Assembly (NCBI GenBank): GCA_003343815.1
Contig: QAKL01000086.1
Location: 1-10,158 of the forward strand
Length of the DNA: 10,158 nt
Direction: 5' to 3'
Source of the DNA: Clostridiales bacterium
GTDB taxonomy: Bacteria > Bacillota > Peptococcia > Peptococcales > Peptococcaceae
The first letter of the stretch is position 1, and each line of letters starts with the position of its first letter. The translations under genes and the position numbers were made by a program. The notes beneath the pieces were generated by a model. It was not told the DNA's origin. It searched no databases and worked only from the letters and a program-made list of their open reading frames with translations. Positions 1 to 5,986 of this stretch are shown here, one piece after another.

Positions 1-178
1 AAGAGCCGGTGTCAAATTTAAAGATGCCGATTTAATCGGCTACCCCATCCGCATCACCGTCGGCAAAAAAGCCGCTTCCGAAGGCTTAGTCGAGTATAAA
101 CTCCGCACCGAAAAAGAAGCAGCCGATGTTGCCATTAGCGATGTCGTTGCTAAAGTTCAAGCCTTTTTAGCCGAATAA
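1..178 (+). CDS. proS: Prolyl-tRNA synthetase, C-terminal end (partial)
   Basis: Only the last 58 codons are present (frame starts at base 2); the gene enters from the left edge. ProRS charges tRNA-Pro with proline in the cytoplasm. The visible part is the end of the C-terminal anticodon-binding domain: residues reading AGVKFKDADLIGYPIRITVG are the typical bacterial-type ProRS segment, followed by GLVEYKLR and a terminal helix ending QAFLAE. The stop TAA is at 176-178 and a strong intrinsic terminator follows 11 bases later. In many Firmicutes proS lies in the same direction downstream of frr-uppS-cdsA-dxr; here it converges on frr, so the ancestral cluster has been rearranged. The identification rests on pattern recognition of this C-terminal block and is fairly secure. 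Confidence 0.9.
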   Translation, partial: RAGVKFKDADLIGYPIRITVGKKAASEGLVEYKLRTEKEAADVAISDVVAKVQAFLAE

Positions 179-189
179 GCATAAAGAAT

Positions 190-221
190 AAAACGCTCAA
201 TCGAAAAGATTGAGCGTTTTT
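190..221 (+). terminator. Intrinsic terminator of proS
   Basis: A perfect 13-bp stem, 190-202 (AAAACGCTCAATC) with 208-220 (GATTGAGCGTTTT), closes on a 5-nt loop and ends in a T run. It lies 11 bases after the proS stop. Confidence 0.93.
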
Positions 222-228
222 GCGTATG

Positions 229-258
229 AAAAACCCTTTAGACTCTCGCCTAAAGGGT
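229..258 (-). terminator. Intrinsic terminator of the rpsB-tsf-pyrH-frr operon
   Basis: Arms 233-241 and 250-258 (ACCCTTTAG with CTAAAGGGT) form a 9-bp stem with an 8-nt loop. On the minus strand the hairpin is followed by five T (complement of 229-233). It is a few bases beyond the frr stop and sits back to back with the proS terminator, insulating the two convergent units. Confidence 0.85.
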
Positions 259-264
259 AAAAAA

Positions 265-822
265 TTAAATTTCCATGATTTCTGCTTCTTTATTAGCCGC
301 AGCTTTGTCAACCTCAGCCACATATTTATCAGTCATTTTTTGGATAACGTCCTGCGCTGCTTTGGAATCATCTTCGGTAATTTCTTTCGCTTTTTCTAAC
401 TTCTTAATCTCGTCATTGCTGTCGCGGCGGATATTGCGCACCGCTACTTTAGCTTCCTCACCGAATTTTTTCACTTTTTTGCCCAGCTCTTTACGGCTGT
501 CCTGCGTTAACTGCGGGATTACCAAGCGAATCACCGAACCGTCATTAGTCGGAGTCAAGCCTAAATCGGATTTCAAAATAGCTTTCTCGATATTGCCTAA
601 AGCGCTTTTATCCCACGGCTGAATTAATAACATTCTCGCTTCAGGCGCGGATACCCCTGCCATCTGATTTAACGGCGTCGGTACCCCGTAATAATCCACA
701 ACAATACGATCTAATAATGCCGGGCTTGCTTTGCCGGTTCTGATCGAAGCAAATTCTTTTTTCAAATTAGCTACTGCTTTGCCCATTCTTTCTTCAGCAT
801 CTTGCTTAATAGTCTCAATCAT
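265..822 (-). CDS. frr: Ribosome recycling factor
   Basis: RRF acts with EF-G to split post-termination ribosomes so that subunits and mRNA can be reused. The 185-residue product matches the usual family length and shows the family landmarks: the RTGKASPALLD segment near residues 28-38, VDYYGVPTPLNQMA in the hinge/domain II region, the QPWDKS and GLTPTNDG blocks, the IRLVIPQLT strand and the long C-terminal three-helix arm with RNIRRDSND. The frame is open upstream to a GTG at 831, but that codon lies inside the Shine-Dalgarno sequence. The AAGGAG at 831-836 has ideal 8-nt spacing to the ATG at 822, which gives the canonical N-terminus MIETI. The start is 5 nt after the pyrH stop, so the two are probably translationally coupled. 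Last gene of the operon. Confidence 0.97.
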   Translation of the reverse strand: MIETIKQDAEERMGKAVANLKKEFASIRTGKASPALLDRIVVDYYGVPTPLNQMAGVSAPEARMLLIQPWDKSALGNIEKAILKSDLGLTPTNDGSVIRLVIPQLTQDSRKELGKKVKKFGEEAKVAVRNIRRDSNDEIKKLEKAKEITEDDSKAAQDVIQKMTDKYVAEVDKAAANKEAEIMEI

Positions 823-827
823 CCTCT

Positions 828-1544
828 TCACTCCTTAATATATGTGCCGATATTTTCGCCCATTACCGCTCGTTTAATATTACCCTCAGTGAGCATATCA
901 AAAACAAAAATATCGATATGATTATCGCGGCAGAGAGATGCCGCCGTAGCGTCCATAACTTTTAAACCGTATTTTAAAATTTCCGTATGCGTAATTGTTT
1001 CAAAGCGTTTCGCATCAGGATTCACTTTCGGGTCACTGTCGTAAACGCCGTCAATCGTTTTCGCCATCAAAATCACATCGGCGCCGATTTCCGCCGCTCT
1101 CAGAGCCGCCGTCGTATCTGTCGAGAAAAACGGATTGCCGATACCGCCGCCAAAGACAACGACATTGCCCTGCTCTAATGCCGCTTTAGCCTTGCGCACC
1201 GCATAGTGCTCTGCCACCGGCTCCATATCCGTCGCTGTCATCGCCTGCGCTTTCACGCCGCAGTCGTTTACCGCGTCGCTGATAGCCAAAGCGTTAATCA
1301 CCGTAGCCAGCATCCCCATCGCGTCGCCCGTCGTGCGGGTAATACCTTTTTTCGTCCCCGTCAGCCCGCGCCAAATATTGCCGCCGCCTACGACGACCCC
1401 GACCTCAATGCCCATCTTGGCAATTTCAGTAATTTGCTCCGCTATTGAATGCAGCACCTCGGCATTGATCCCGTAGCCATCCTCGCCGCTTAATGCCTCG
1501 CCGCTCAATTTCAATAAAACTCGTTTAAATTTTGCCTCGCTCAT
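828..1544 (-). CDS. pyrH: UMP kinase (uridylate kinase)
   Basis: Phosphorylates UMP to UDP with ATP, the first committed step from UMP to UTP and CTP. It is the hexameric amino-acid-kinase-fold enzyme of bacteria. The 238 residues show KLSGEAL at 12-18 (phosphate binding), VVGGGNIWRG at 51-60, the GGGIGNPFFSTDTT nucleotide/UMP loop at 132-145, KTIDGVYDSDP at 162-172 and DATA at 198-201. A longer frame starts at 1562 (MNWRDI...), but GGAG sits 7 nt before the ATG at 1544 and the product then begins MSEAKFKRVLLKLSGEAL, as in the family. The gene is preceded by a hairpin with a T run only about 21 bases from its start, so most of its transcription must read through that element. The stop is 5 nt before frr. 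Confidence 0.97.
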   Translation of the reverse strand: MSEAKFKRVLLKLSGEALSGEDGYGINAEVLHSIAEQITEIAKMGIEVGVVVGGGNIWRGLTGTKKGITRTTGDAMGMLATVINALAISDAVNDCGVKAQAMTATDMEPVAEHYAVRKAKAALEQGNVVVFGGGIGNPFFSTDTTAALRAAEIGADVILMAKTIDGVYDSDPKVNPDAKRFETITHTEILKYGLKVMDATAASLCRDNHIDIFVFDMLTEGNIKRAVMGENIGTYIKE

Positions 1545-1565
1545 GATATCTCTCCAATTCATACT

Positions 1566-1591
1566 AAAAAAGGGAGGTCAAAAGACCTCCC
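1566..1591 (-). terminator. Hairpin with T run between tsf and pyrH (intra-operon terminator or attenuator)
   Basis: Arms 1572-1579 (GGGAGGTC) and 1584-1591 (GACCTCCC) form a perfect 8-bp GC-rich stem with a 4-nt loop. On the minus strand six T follow (complement of 1566-1571). It has the full form of an intrinsic terminator and lies between the tsf stop (1617) and the pyrH start (1544). There is no room for a promoter between it and pyrH, so it probably works as a partial terminator. Confidence 0.85.
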
Positions 1592-1616
1592 CAGTTTTAT
1601 CCGTATAGAGGTCGAA

Positions 1617-2264
1617 CTATTTAATCTGTGCTGCAACCTCAGCGGCAAAATCTTCTTGTTTCTTTTCCAAACCTTCGCCCATTTCATAGCGAACAAAGCG
1701 GCGAACAGTGATATTCTCACCGATCTCGGCAATAGCTTGTTTCACAATATCGCCCACGCTCATTTTGTCGTCTTTGATGAACGGCTGCTCTAACAAGCAA
1801 ACTTCTTTGTAGTATTTCTCAATTCTGCCGGCAACCATTTTCTCGACAACCTTTTCCGGTTTGCCTTCGTTCAAAGCCTGAGCAGTCAAAATTTCTTTCT
1901 CTTTCTCTAAAGCTTCGGCCGGAACTTCTTCTTTGTTCAGGTATAACGGGCTGTAAGCAGCGATCTGCATTGCAATATCCTGACCCAAAGTTTTGAATTT
2001 GTCGGTTTTAGCTACAAAGTCGGTCTCGCAGTTGATTTCCACCAATACGCCGACTTTACCGCCCATATGAATATAAGAAACAACCAAGCCCTCGCTGGCT
2101 AAACGGCCAACTTTTTTAACGGAGTCTGCAATGCCTTTTTCTCTTAAATACTCGGCAGCTTTCTCCATATTGCCGTCGCACTCCTGCAAAGCTTTTTTGC
2201 AGTCCATCATGCCGGCACCGGTCATTTCGCGTAACTCTTTAACTTGAGATGCACTGATAGCCAT
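1617..2264 (-). CDS. tsf: Elongation factor Ts, short form
   Basis: EF-Ts is the nucleotide exchange factor that releases GDP from EF-Tu. The N-terminal UBA-like domain is clear (VKELREMTGAGMMDCKKAL, residues 8-26), followed by EINCETDFVAKT around 76-87, whose TDFVAK motif inserts into EF-Tu, then CLLEQPFIKDD at 156-166 and VRRFVRYEMGEGL at 187-199. At 215 residues this is the short class of EF-Ts, compared with about 280-295 in E. coli or B. subtilis, and it lacks much of the second half of the core and coiled-coil region. This is a normal variant, not a truncation: both ends are intact. AAGGAGG lies 8 nt before the ATG at 2264. It follows rpsB after 27 nt in the classical rpsB-tsf pair. Confidence 0.97.
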   Translation of the reverse strand: MAISASQVKELREMTGAGMMDCKKALQECDGNMEKAAEYLREKGIADSVKKVGRLASEGLVVSYIHMGGKVGVLVEINCETDFVAKTDKFKTLGQDIAMQIAAYSPLYLNKEEVPAEALEKEKEILTAQALNEGKPEKVVEKMVAGRIEKYYKEVCLLEQPFIKDDKMSVGDIVKQAIAEIGENITVRRFVRYEMGEGLEKKQEDFAAEVAAQIK

Positions 2265-2291
2265 TGGATAATCCTCCTTAGTGATATCTAA

Positions 2292-3032
2292 TTATGCTTG
2301 TTCCTCTACAGCAACTTCTGCTGCTTCTTCAGCAGCATCGTCCATGCTGGCACCTTGTTTAGCTTCCAAAACAGCGTCGCCGATAACGGAAGTTAACAAT
2401 TTTACCGCACGAATAGCGTCGTCATTACCGGGGATAACGTAATCAACTTCGTCAGGATCGCAGTTAGTGTCGACGATAGCTACTACCGGAATACCTAACT
2501 TTTTAGCCTCGGTGACAGCAATTTTCTCTTTACGCGGGTCGATAACAAACAATGCGCCCGGCAATTCAGGCATATCTTTAATACCGCCTAAGAATTTTTC
2601 CAATTTTTCTTTCTCGCCTAAGAGTTTAAATTTCTCTTTTTTGGTCAGAAGCTCTAAAGTGCCCTCAGCTTCCATTTTCTCTAATTGATTCAAGCGTTTG
2701 ATACGCTGCTCAATAGTTTTATAGTTGGTGAGCATACCGCCCAACCATCTTTCGTTAACATAATACTCGCCCACACGCAAAGCTTCTTCTTTAACGGTTT
2801 CCTGAGCTTGTTTTTTCGTACCGACAAATAAAATCGGTTTACCGCTTTGCGCTACTTCGCGTACGAAGTCATAAGCTTCTACAACTTTCTTTACGGTTTT
2901 CTGCAGATCGATAATATAGATACCGTTTCTTTCTGCAAAAATGTACGTTGCCATCTTCGGGTTCCAACGTCTTGTTTGATGACCAAAATGAACACCAGCC
3001 TCTAATAATTGTTTCATAGAGATTACTGCCAT
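2292..3032 (-). CDS. rpsB: 30S ribosomal protein S2
   Basis: Structural protein of the small subunit, needed for S1 and mRNA docking at the platform/head junction. The 246 residues show the universal N-terminus MKQLLEAGVHFGHQTRRWNP (6-25), IYIIDLQKT (38-46), ILFVGTKKQAQ (67-77), NERWLGGMLTN (93-103), ELPGALFVIDP (156-166) and GIPVVAIVDTNCDPD (180-194). An acidic, alanine/glutamate-rich tail covers 228-246. The frame extends to a GTG at 3041, but that GTG is part of the AGGAGGTG Shine-Dalgarno. The ATG at 3032 is 8 nt downstream and gives the expected MAVISMKQ start. First gene of the operon, behind a leader of about 110 nt and a strong promoter. Confidence 0.98.
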   Translation of the reverse strand: MAVISMKQLLEAGVHFGHQTRRWNPKMATYIFAERNGIYIIDLQKTVKKVVEAYDFVREVAQSGKPILFVGTKKQAQETVKEEALRVGEYYVNERWLGGMLTNYKTIEQRIKRLNQLEKMEAEGTLELLTKKEKFKLLGEKEKLEKFLGGIKDMPELPGALFVIDPRKEKIAVTEAKKLGIPVVAIVDTNCDPDEVDYVIPGNDDAIRAVKLLTSVIGDAVLEAKQGASMDDAAEEAAEVAVEEQA

Positions 3033-3143
3033 TATGGACACCTCCTCTCATTTGATTAAAATTTTATACCTCCGCTCGGTTCGTCTCTGTGCAGACCTAA
3101 ATTGGCTCCCTGCCTCAGATCCCCAAACGTGCGTGATATACCA
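3033..3143 (-). ncRNA. rpsB 5' leader, probably structured
   Basis: The likely transcription start is about 7 nt after the -10 at 3150-3155, leaving a leader of about 110 nt before rpsB. A stem-loop can be drawn at 3087-3118: an outer 3-bp stem (3087-3089/3116-3118), then GCAG/CTGC (3091-3094/3110-3113), then a small inner stem next to a GGA bulge. Leaders of ribosomal protein operons often bind the encoded protein for feedback. Whether this one binds S2 is inference; I do not recognise a named RNA family. Confidence 0.35.
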
Positions 3144-3149
3144 TCTGAT

Positions 3150-3178
3150 ATAATAGCACAAACCCGCCTACATTGCAA
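3150..3178 (-). promoter_or_regulatory. Sigma-A promoter of rpsB operon (extended -10)
   Basis: Minus strand reads TTGCAA (3173-3178), a 17-bp spacer, then TATTAT (3150-3155). The -10 is preceded by TGC, an extended -10. The spacer and -35 are embedded in an inverted repeat (3159-3187). Confidence 0.8.
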
Positions 3179-3197
3179 GCGGGTTTGACATTTTTTT
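3159..3197. terminator. Inverted repeat overlapping the rpsB promoter; possible ribU terminator
   Basis: Perfect 9-bp arms CAAACCCGC (3159-3167) and GCGGGTTTG (3179-3187) surround an 11-nt loop. On the plus strand it is followed, after ACA, by seven T, which is the shape of a terminator for plus-strand RNA entering ribU. On the minus strand it is the only strong hairpin after the ribU stop (3218), but the following sequence TGCTATTATAT is a poor T run. It may serve in both directions. Confidence 0.5.
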
Positions 3198-3217
3198 AGC
3201 AAAATTATTTTTATACT

Positions 3218-3808
3218 TTATCCTTCCACTGACTTACTGATGCGCTTGTAGCACAAAAGCGTAATCAGCGACACCAAAACGCCTTTTAGCAAATTAAACG
3301 GCACTACCGCCCACAAAACCAAGCTTTTCATATCATAGACAAACGCATTCACCGAGGCTCCCAACTCGATAATCTGATCGATCGGCATAAACTGCGCATA
3401 AAACGGCAGCAGTAAGCCGTAATTTAAAACGGCGCCTACTACAGCCAAACACAGCGTCCCGCTTACACAGGCGATGATCATGCCTTTTAAGCCCTTAATT
3501 TTACGGTAAATAATTGCCGTCGGCACGATAAAGGAGCAGCCGATCAAAAAGTTGCCCAAATCCCCGACGCCAAACGTCCATGAGCCTTTTAGCGCCAATT
3601 TCAGCAAAATTTTCACCAGTTCCATAATCACTCCGGCGACCGGCCCCATGATAAACGAACCGATTAAAATCGGCACCTCGCTGAAATCCAGCTCATAAAA
3701 GTACGGTGCAAAAGGTAGCGGCACCTCAAAAAACATCAAAGCCGCCCCGACCGCCGCCAAAACTGCCATTTTAACCAAATTGGCTGTCGTAAATAATTTG
3801 TTTTTCAT
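3218..3808 (-). CDS. ribU: ECF transporter S component for riboflavin (RibU)
   Basis: Substrate-binding membrane subunit that captures riboflavin and works with the shared EcfA/EcfA'/EcfT energy-coupling module, which is not encoded here. The 196 residues contain about six hydrophobic segments. RibU-like blocks are the YELDFSEVPILIGSFIMGP stretch (38-56), IMELVKILLKL (61-71), VGDLGNFLIG (81-90), NYGLLLPFY (129-137) and PFNLLKG (170-176). The frame is open upstream to 4027, but that region is the FMN riboswitch. The ATG at 3808 follows GGAGGT with a 7-nt gap and starts MKNKLFTTANLVKMA, so it is chosen. Regulation is visible: consensus promoter, FMN aptamer and a terminator-like hairpin just before the ribosome binding site. 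The riboswitch independently supports riboflavin as substrate. Confidence 0.95.
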   Translation of the reverse strand: MKNKLFTTANLVKMAVLAAVGAALMFFEVPLPFAPYFYELDFSEVPILIGSFIMGPVAGVIMELVKILLKLALKGSWTFGVGDLGNFLIGCSFIVPTAIIYRKIKGLKGMIIACVSGTLCLAVVGAVLNYGLLLPFYAQFMPIDQIIELGASVNAFVYDMKSLVLWAVVPFNLLKGVLVSLITLLCYKRISKSVEG

Positions 3809-3821
3809 CTTGCATACCTCC

Positions 3822-3849
3822 AAAAATGGGCGAAACCACCTGTTTCCCA
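3822..3849 (-). terminator. Riboswitch expression-platform hairpin before ribU
   Basis: On the minus strand TGGGAAAC (3849-3842) pairs with GTTT and CCCA (3836-3833, 3830-3827), with a two-base CG bulge on the 3' side. Five T (3826-3822) follow. The T run directly touches the ribU Shine-Dalgarno (3816-3821), so folding could stop transcription and also hinder initiation. Confidence 0.6.
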
Positions 3850-3943
3850 ACCCACAAAGATTTTGCAGAGGCACAAAAATAAGCCTCTGAAAATCCCCAG
3901 AGACTTGAAAAAGCGAAGCATAATACGTAAAGCGCGTATAATG

Positions 3944-4060
3944 ATCTTCTCTCATCCAGACTGTACTGTCGGTATCGGAATTACACCGATTCGGCCAAAA
4001 GGCTCGCGGACTAACCAAAAGGATCACCGCCGGTAGGGAATCGCACCCTGCCCTGAAGAT
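3944..4060 (-). ncRNA. FMN riboswitch (RFN element)
   Basis: The minus strand shows the conserved aptamer: P1 strands ATCTTC (4060-4055) and GAAGAT (3949-3944), then AGGGCAGGGTG, TTCCCTACCGGCGGTGATCC, the two TTTT-capped hairpins, and near the 3' side AATTCCGATACCGACAGT followed by AGTCTGGATGAGAGAAGAT. These are the hallmark sequences of the RFN element. It senses FMN and normally shuts off riboflavin synthesis or uptake genes when FMN is plentiful. It lies between the consensus promoter and ribU. Confidence 0.97.
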
Positions 4061-4073
4061 TTATTATGCTTAA

Positions 4074-4102
4074 ATTATATCAGCGATATATTTTTTTGTC
4101 AA
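4074..4102 (-). promoter_or_regulatory. Consensus sigma-A promoter of ribU
   Basis: Minus strand TTGACA (4097-4102), 17-bp spacer, TATAAT (4074-4079): both hexamers perfect. Transcription should start near 4067, a few bases before the FMN aptamer. Confidence 0.93.
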
Positions 4103-4110
4103 TGTCTTTC

Positions 4111-4139
4111 TGTACATTCTGTCGATAATATGATATAAT
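4111..4139 (+). promoter_or_regulatory. Promoter of the 104-aa membrane protein gene
   Basis: Plus strand TGTACA (4111-4116), 17-bp spacer, perfect TATAAT (4134-4139) preceded by TGA (extended -10). It is divergent from the ribU promoter, with only 8 bp between the two -35 elements. The transcript would have a short leader of about 19 nt. Confidence 0.75.
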
Positions 4140-4164
4140 GGCAGAAAATAAAGGAGGTAATCCT

Positions 4165-4479
4165 ATGAATTTTCATAAATATAGCCAAAAATTTGTTATA
4201 TTGGCGGCTTTAGTCTGGGCAGTCTTGGCATTTTTCCGCTTGATTCCGCTGCGTTATATTTATGTGTATTTCGGAGCAATCGTGCTTTATTTAGGCATCC
4301 AAAATATGATTATCCTAAATTTAGCCGTACGCCAAAACAAACTGCCGGAAAAAATCAAGCATTATCAGGAGCGTTTCGGCGAGAAAAACGGCGTCATCTT
4401 TTACGCGCTGTTTTCCGTGCTAATGTTTATCATTTTCGGCATCATTATCATCATCAGCGCCTTTTCTATCGCACTATAA
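4165..4479 (+). CDS. Small membrane protein of unknown function
   Basis: I do not recognise a family. The 104-residue product is strongly hydrophobic, with three likely membrane helices at about 9-26, 30-54 and 76-101. A short basic/charged loop (56-75, with RQNKLPEKIKHYQERFGEKN) lies between helices 2 and 3, and the protein ends almost directly after helix 3. The frame is open from 4138, but AAAGGAGGT at 4150-4158 is correctly placed before the ATG at 4165, and the upstream ATG coincides with the -10 region, so it cannot be the start. It stands alone in its transcript, with its own promoter and terminator. Its promoter is back to back with that of ribU, which is its only visible link to another gene. 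Confidence 0.85.
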   Translation: MNFHKYSQKFVILAALVWAVLAFFRLIPLRYIYVYFGAIVLYLGIQNMIILNLAVRQNKLPEKIKHYQERFGEKNGVIFYALFSVLMFIIFGIIIIISAFSIAL

Positions 4480-4504
4480 AAAGCACCTGCAAAGGTGCTT
4501 TTTT
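4478..4504. terminator. Bidirectional terminator between convergent genes
   Basis: AAGCACCT (4481-4488), loop GCAA, AGGTGCTT (4493-4500), flanked by A residues on the left and T residues on the right, so that either strand gives a stem followed by T. It begins at the stop of the 104-aa gene and lies about 30 bases past the stop of the ACT-MBL gene on the other strand. Confidence 0.9.
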
Positions 4505-4532
4505 GTTTGCAAAAATCTATGCTTTCCTTCCA

Positions 4533-5948
4533 TCATTCATTTTTAAATACCGGCCCATGTCCCGGACATACCCAATATCCCTTGGTCGTGTTTTCGATCA
4601 AAACACGCAGACGGCTGGCTTCTTTGGAGTCCATATTCACGCTCTGCATCAAATACGGCGCCAGCTCGTTAAACTGCCGCTGTCCTTTGGAAAAGCCTTT
4701 GATGTTCACCAAATTATCCCCGGTAAAAATCAGCTTATGCTCGGTGCATTTTAATATCGTTTCACCTTTCACATGACCGCCGTTGCCCTCGTACAGCACA
4801 AAATGCAGATCCGCAAAATCCATCTCGCCGATCACCGACATCGTTTCCTCATCCGTCTTTTCGCCAACAACAGCCATCTTGTCTAATTTGGGCGGTTTGT
4901 AGCCGGAAATGATCTTACTCAGGCGGACATACGGCGCGTGCAATGGATTTTGCTCGCGGAAATTCGCCTTACCCTCATGTTCCAAAGCGAAATTGCGGTA
5001 AGTATTGGCGCTCACATAAATTTTATCGAAAAAATCAACCGTACCGCAGTGGTCAATATCCGCATGCGTCAAAAATAGCGCCCTTTCACGCGCAGTAAAA
5101 TCGCCGTACAGCTTATCCAAAATATCGCGCATTTCCTCGCGGTAATTCATAAAACCGCCGTCAATCGCCAGCAAATGCTCGCCGTCGTCCAAAATATACA
5201 TATTGCTTCCGCAAATCGGCTCGATCACTGTCAGCACCACATGAGGCGACACCTTACGGCTCGTAATATTCGGCATAAAATGCTCGTTTTTGTACGATTT
5301 CAGCATTCCGGCAAACTTCGCCACATAATCAAATGTCTTAAAGGGCGATTCGTCCTTTTCATCCAAAAGCTGCATAATATGATTGCTATTAATCAAAAAT
5401 TCGTTAGCTTCTTCTTGACTCAAATCAAGCATTGTGCGCATTTTATTGGTAAAACTCACATAAAAAACCGTATTATCCAGCAGTTTTTCCGTCAAATCAT
5501 AATCCAGAATTTTAACTGCGCACAAGCGGCTCGTCCGATCCAAAAGCTCCTTGGCAATTTTCGTATCTTCCACGAAAAGCCCCATTTTGAAATTTTGATA
5601 GCCGCTTTCGTTTGCCGCCGAATTCATATAGCAAATATTGATCGCCAAATTATGCAATATTTCCAATATCGGCAGCACCGTCCCCGGCACATCGCGGAGC
5701 GTAAACTCCACCACCATGATTTTATCCTGGCTGGCGGCGCTCTCCAGATAGCCTATCCGAAAAAGCTCCGCTTCCATCTCTTCAAGTGCCTCTTTTTCTG
5801 CCTCCGCCTCCAAAAACAGCGTGTGTACGTCCAACGCTTTGTTATAATTAACCCTCGTAATATTGCCGTTATATTTGCGCACTATCCGCCCCGCCTCCAA
5901 AAAAGCTCCGGCTTTGTCCGGCATTTTCGTCACAAATGTTTTGCGCAT
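4533..5948 (-). CDS. ACT-ACT-metallo-beta-lactamase-fold fusion protein
   Basis: A 471-residue cytoplasmic protein with no signal peptide. Residues 1-70 and about 75-150 are two ACT-like domains (ligand-binding regulatory folds); each carries the typical turn, MPDKAGAFLEA at 9-19 and RDVPGTVLPIL at 85-95. A helical linker (about 160-230) leads to an MBL-fold hydrolase domain: AIDGGF at 261-266, THADIDHCG at 294-302, GGHVKGET at 390-397, FTGDN at 408-412 and CPGHGP at 461-466. Expected metal ligands are H295, D299, H300, H392, D411 and H464. The second His of the usual HxHxDH motif is Asp (D297). The substrate is unknown; a ligand-controlled hydrolase is an inference from the fusion. The ATG at 5948 follows AGGG with a 5-nt gap. 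Probably monocistronic: it has its own putative promoter and a shared terminator. Confidence 0.88.
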   Translation of the reverse strand: MRKTFVTKMPDKAGAFLEAGRIVRKYNGNITRVNYNKALDVHTLFLEAEAEKEALEEMEAELFRIGYLESAASQDKIMVVEFTLRDVPGTVLPILEILHNLAINICYMNSAANESGYQNFKMGLFVEDTKIAKELLDRTSRLCAVKILDYDLTEKLLDNTVFYVSFTNKMRTMLDLSQEEANEFLINSNHIMQLLDEKDESPFKTFDYVAKFAGMLKSYKNEHFMPNITSRKVSPHVVLTVIEPICGSNMYILDDGEHLLAIDGGFMNYREEMRDILDKLYGDFTARERALFLTHADIDHCGTVDFFDKIYVSANTYRNFALEHEGKANFREQNPLHAPYVRLSKIISGYKPPKLDKMAVVGEKTDEETMSVIGEMDFADLHFVLYEGNGGHVKGETILKCTEHKLIFTGDNLVNIKGFSKGQRQFNELAPYLMQSVNMDSKEASRLRVLIENTTKGYWVCPGHGPVFKNE

Positions 5949-5986
5949 ATTATCCCTGCTTTCCGCTTAAATCTTCGTATCTTATT

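Noticed and set aside
823..831. GTG start for frr at 831
   Set aside because: The GTG overlaps the AAGGAG Shine-Dalgarno; the ATG at 822 has the right spacing and gives the family-typical 185 residues.
3809..4027. N-terminal extension of the ribU frame by 73 codons
   Set aside because: It translates the FMN riboswitch and leader; the promoter, aptamer and GGAGGT before the ATG at 3808 show it is untranslated.
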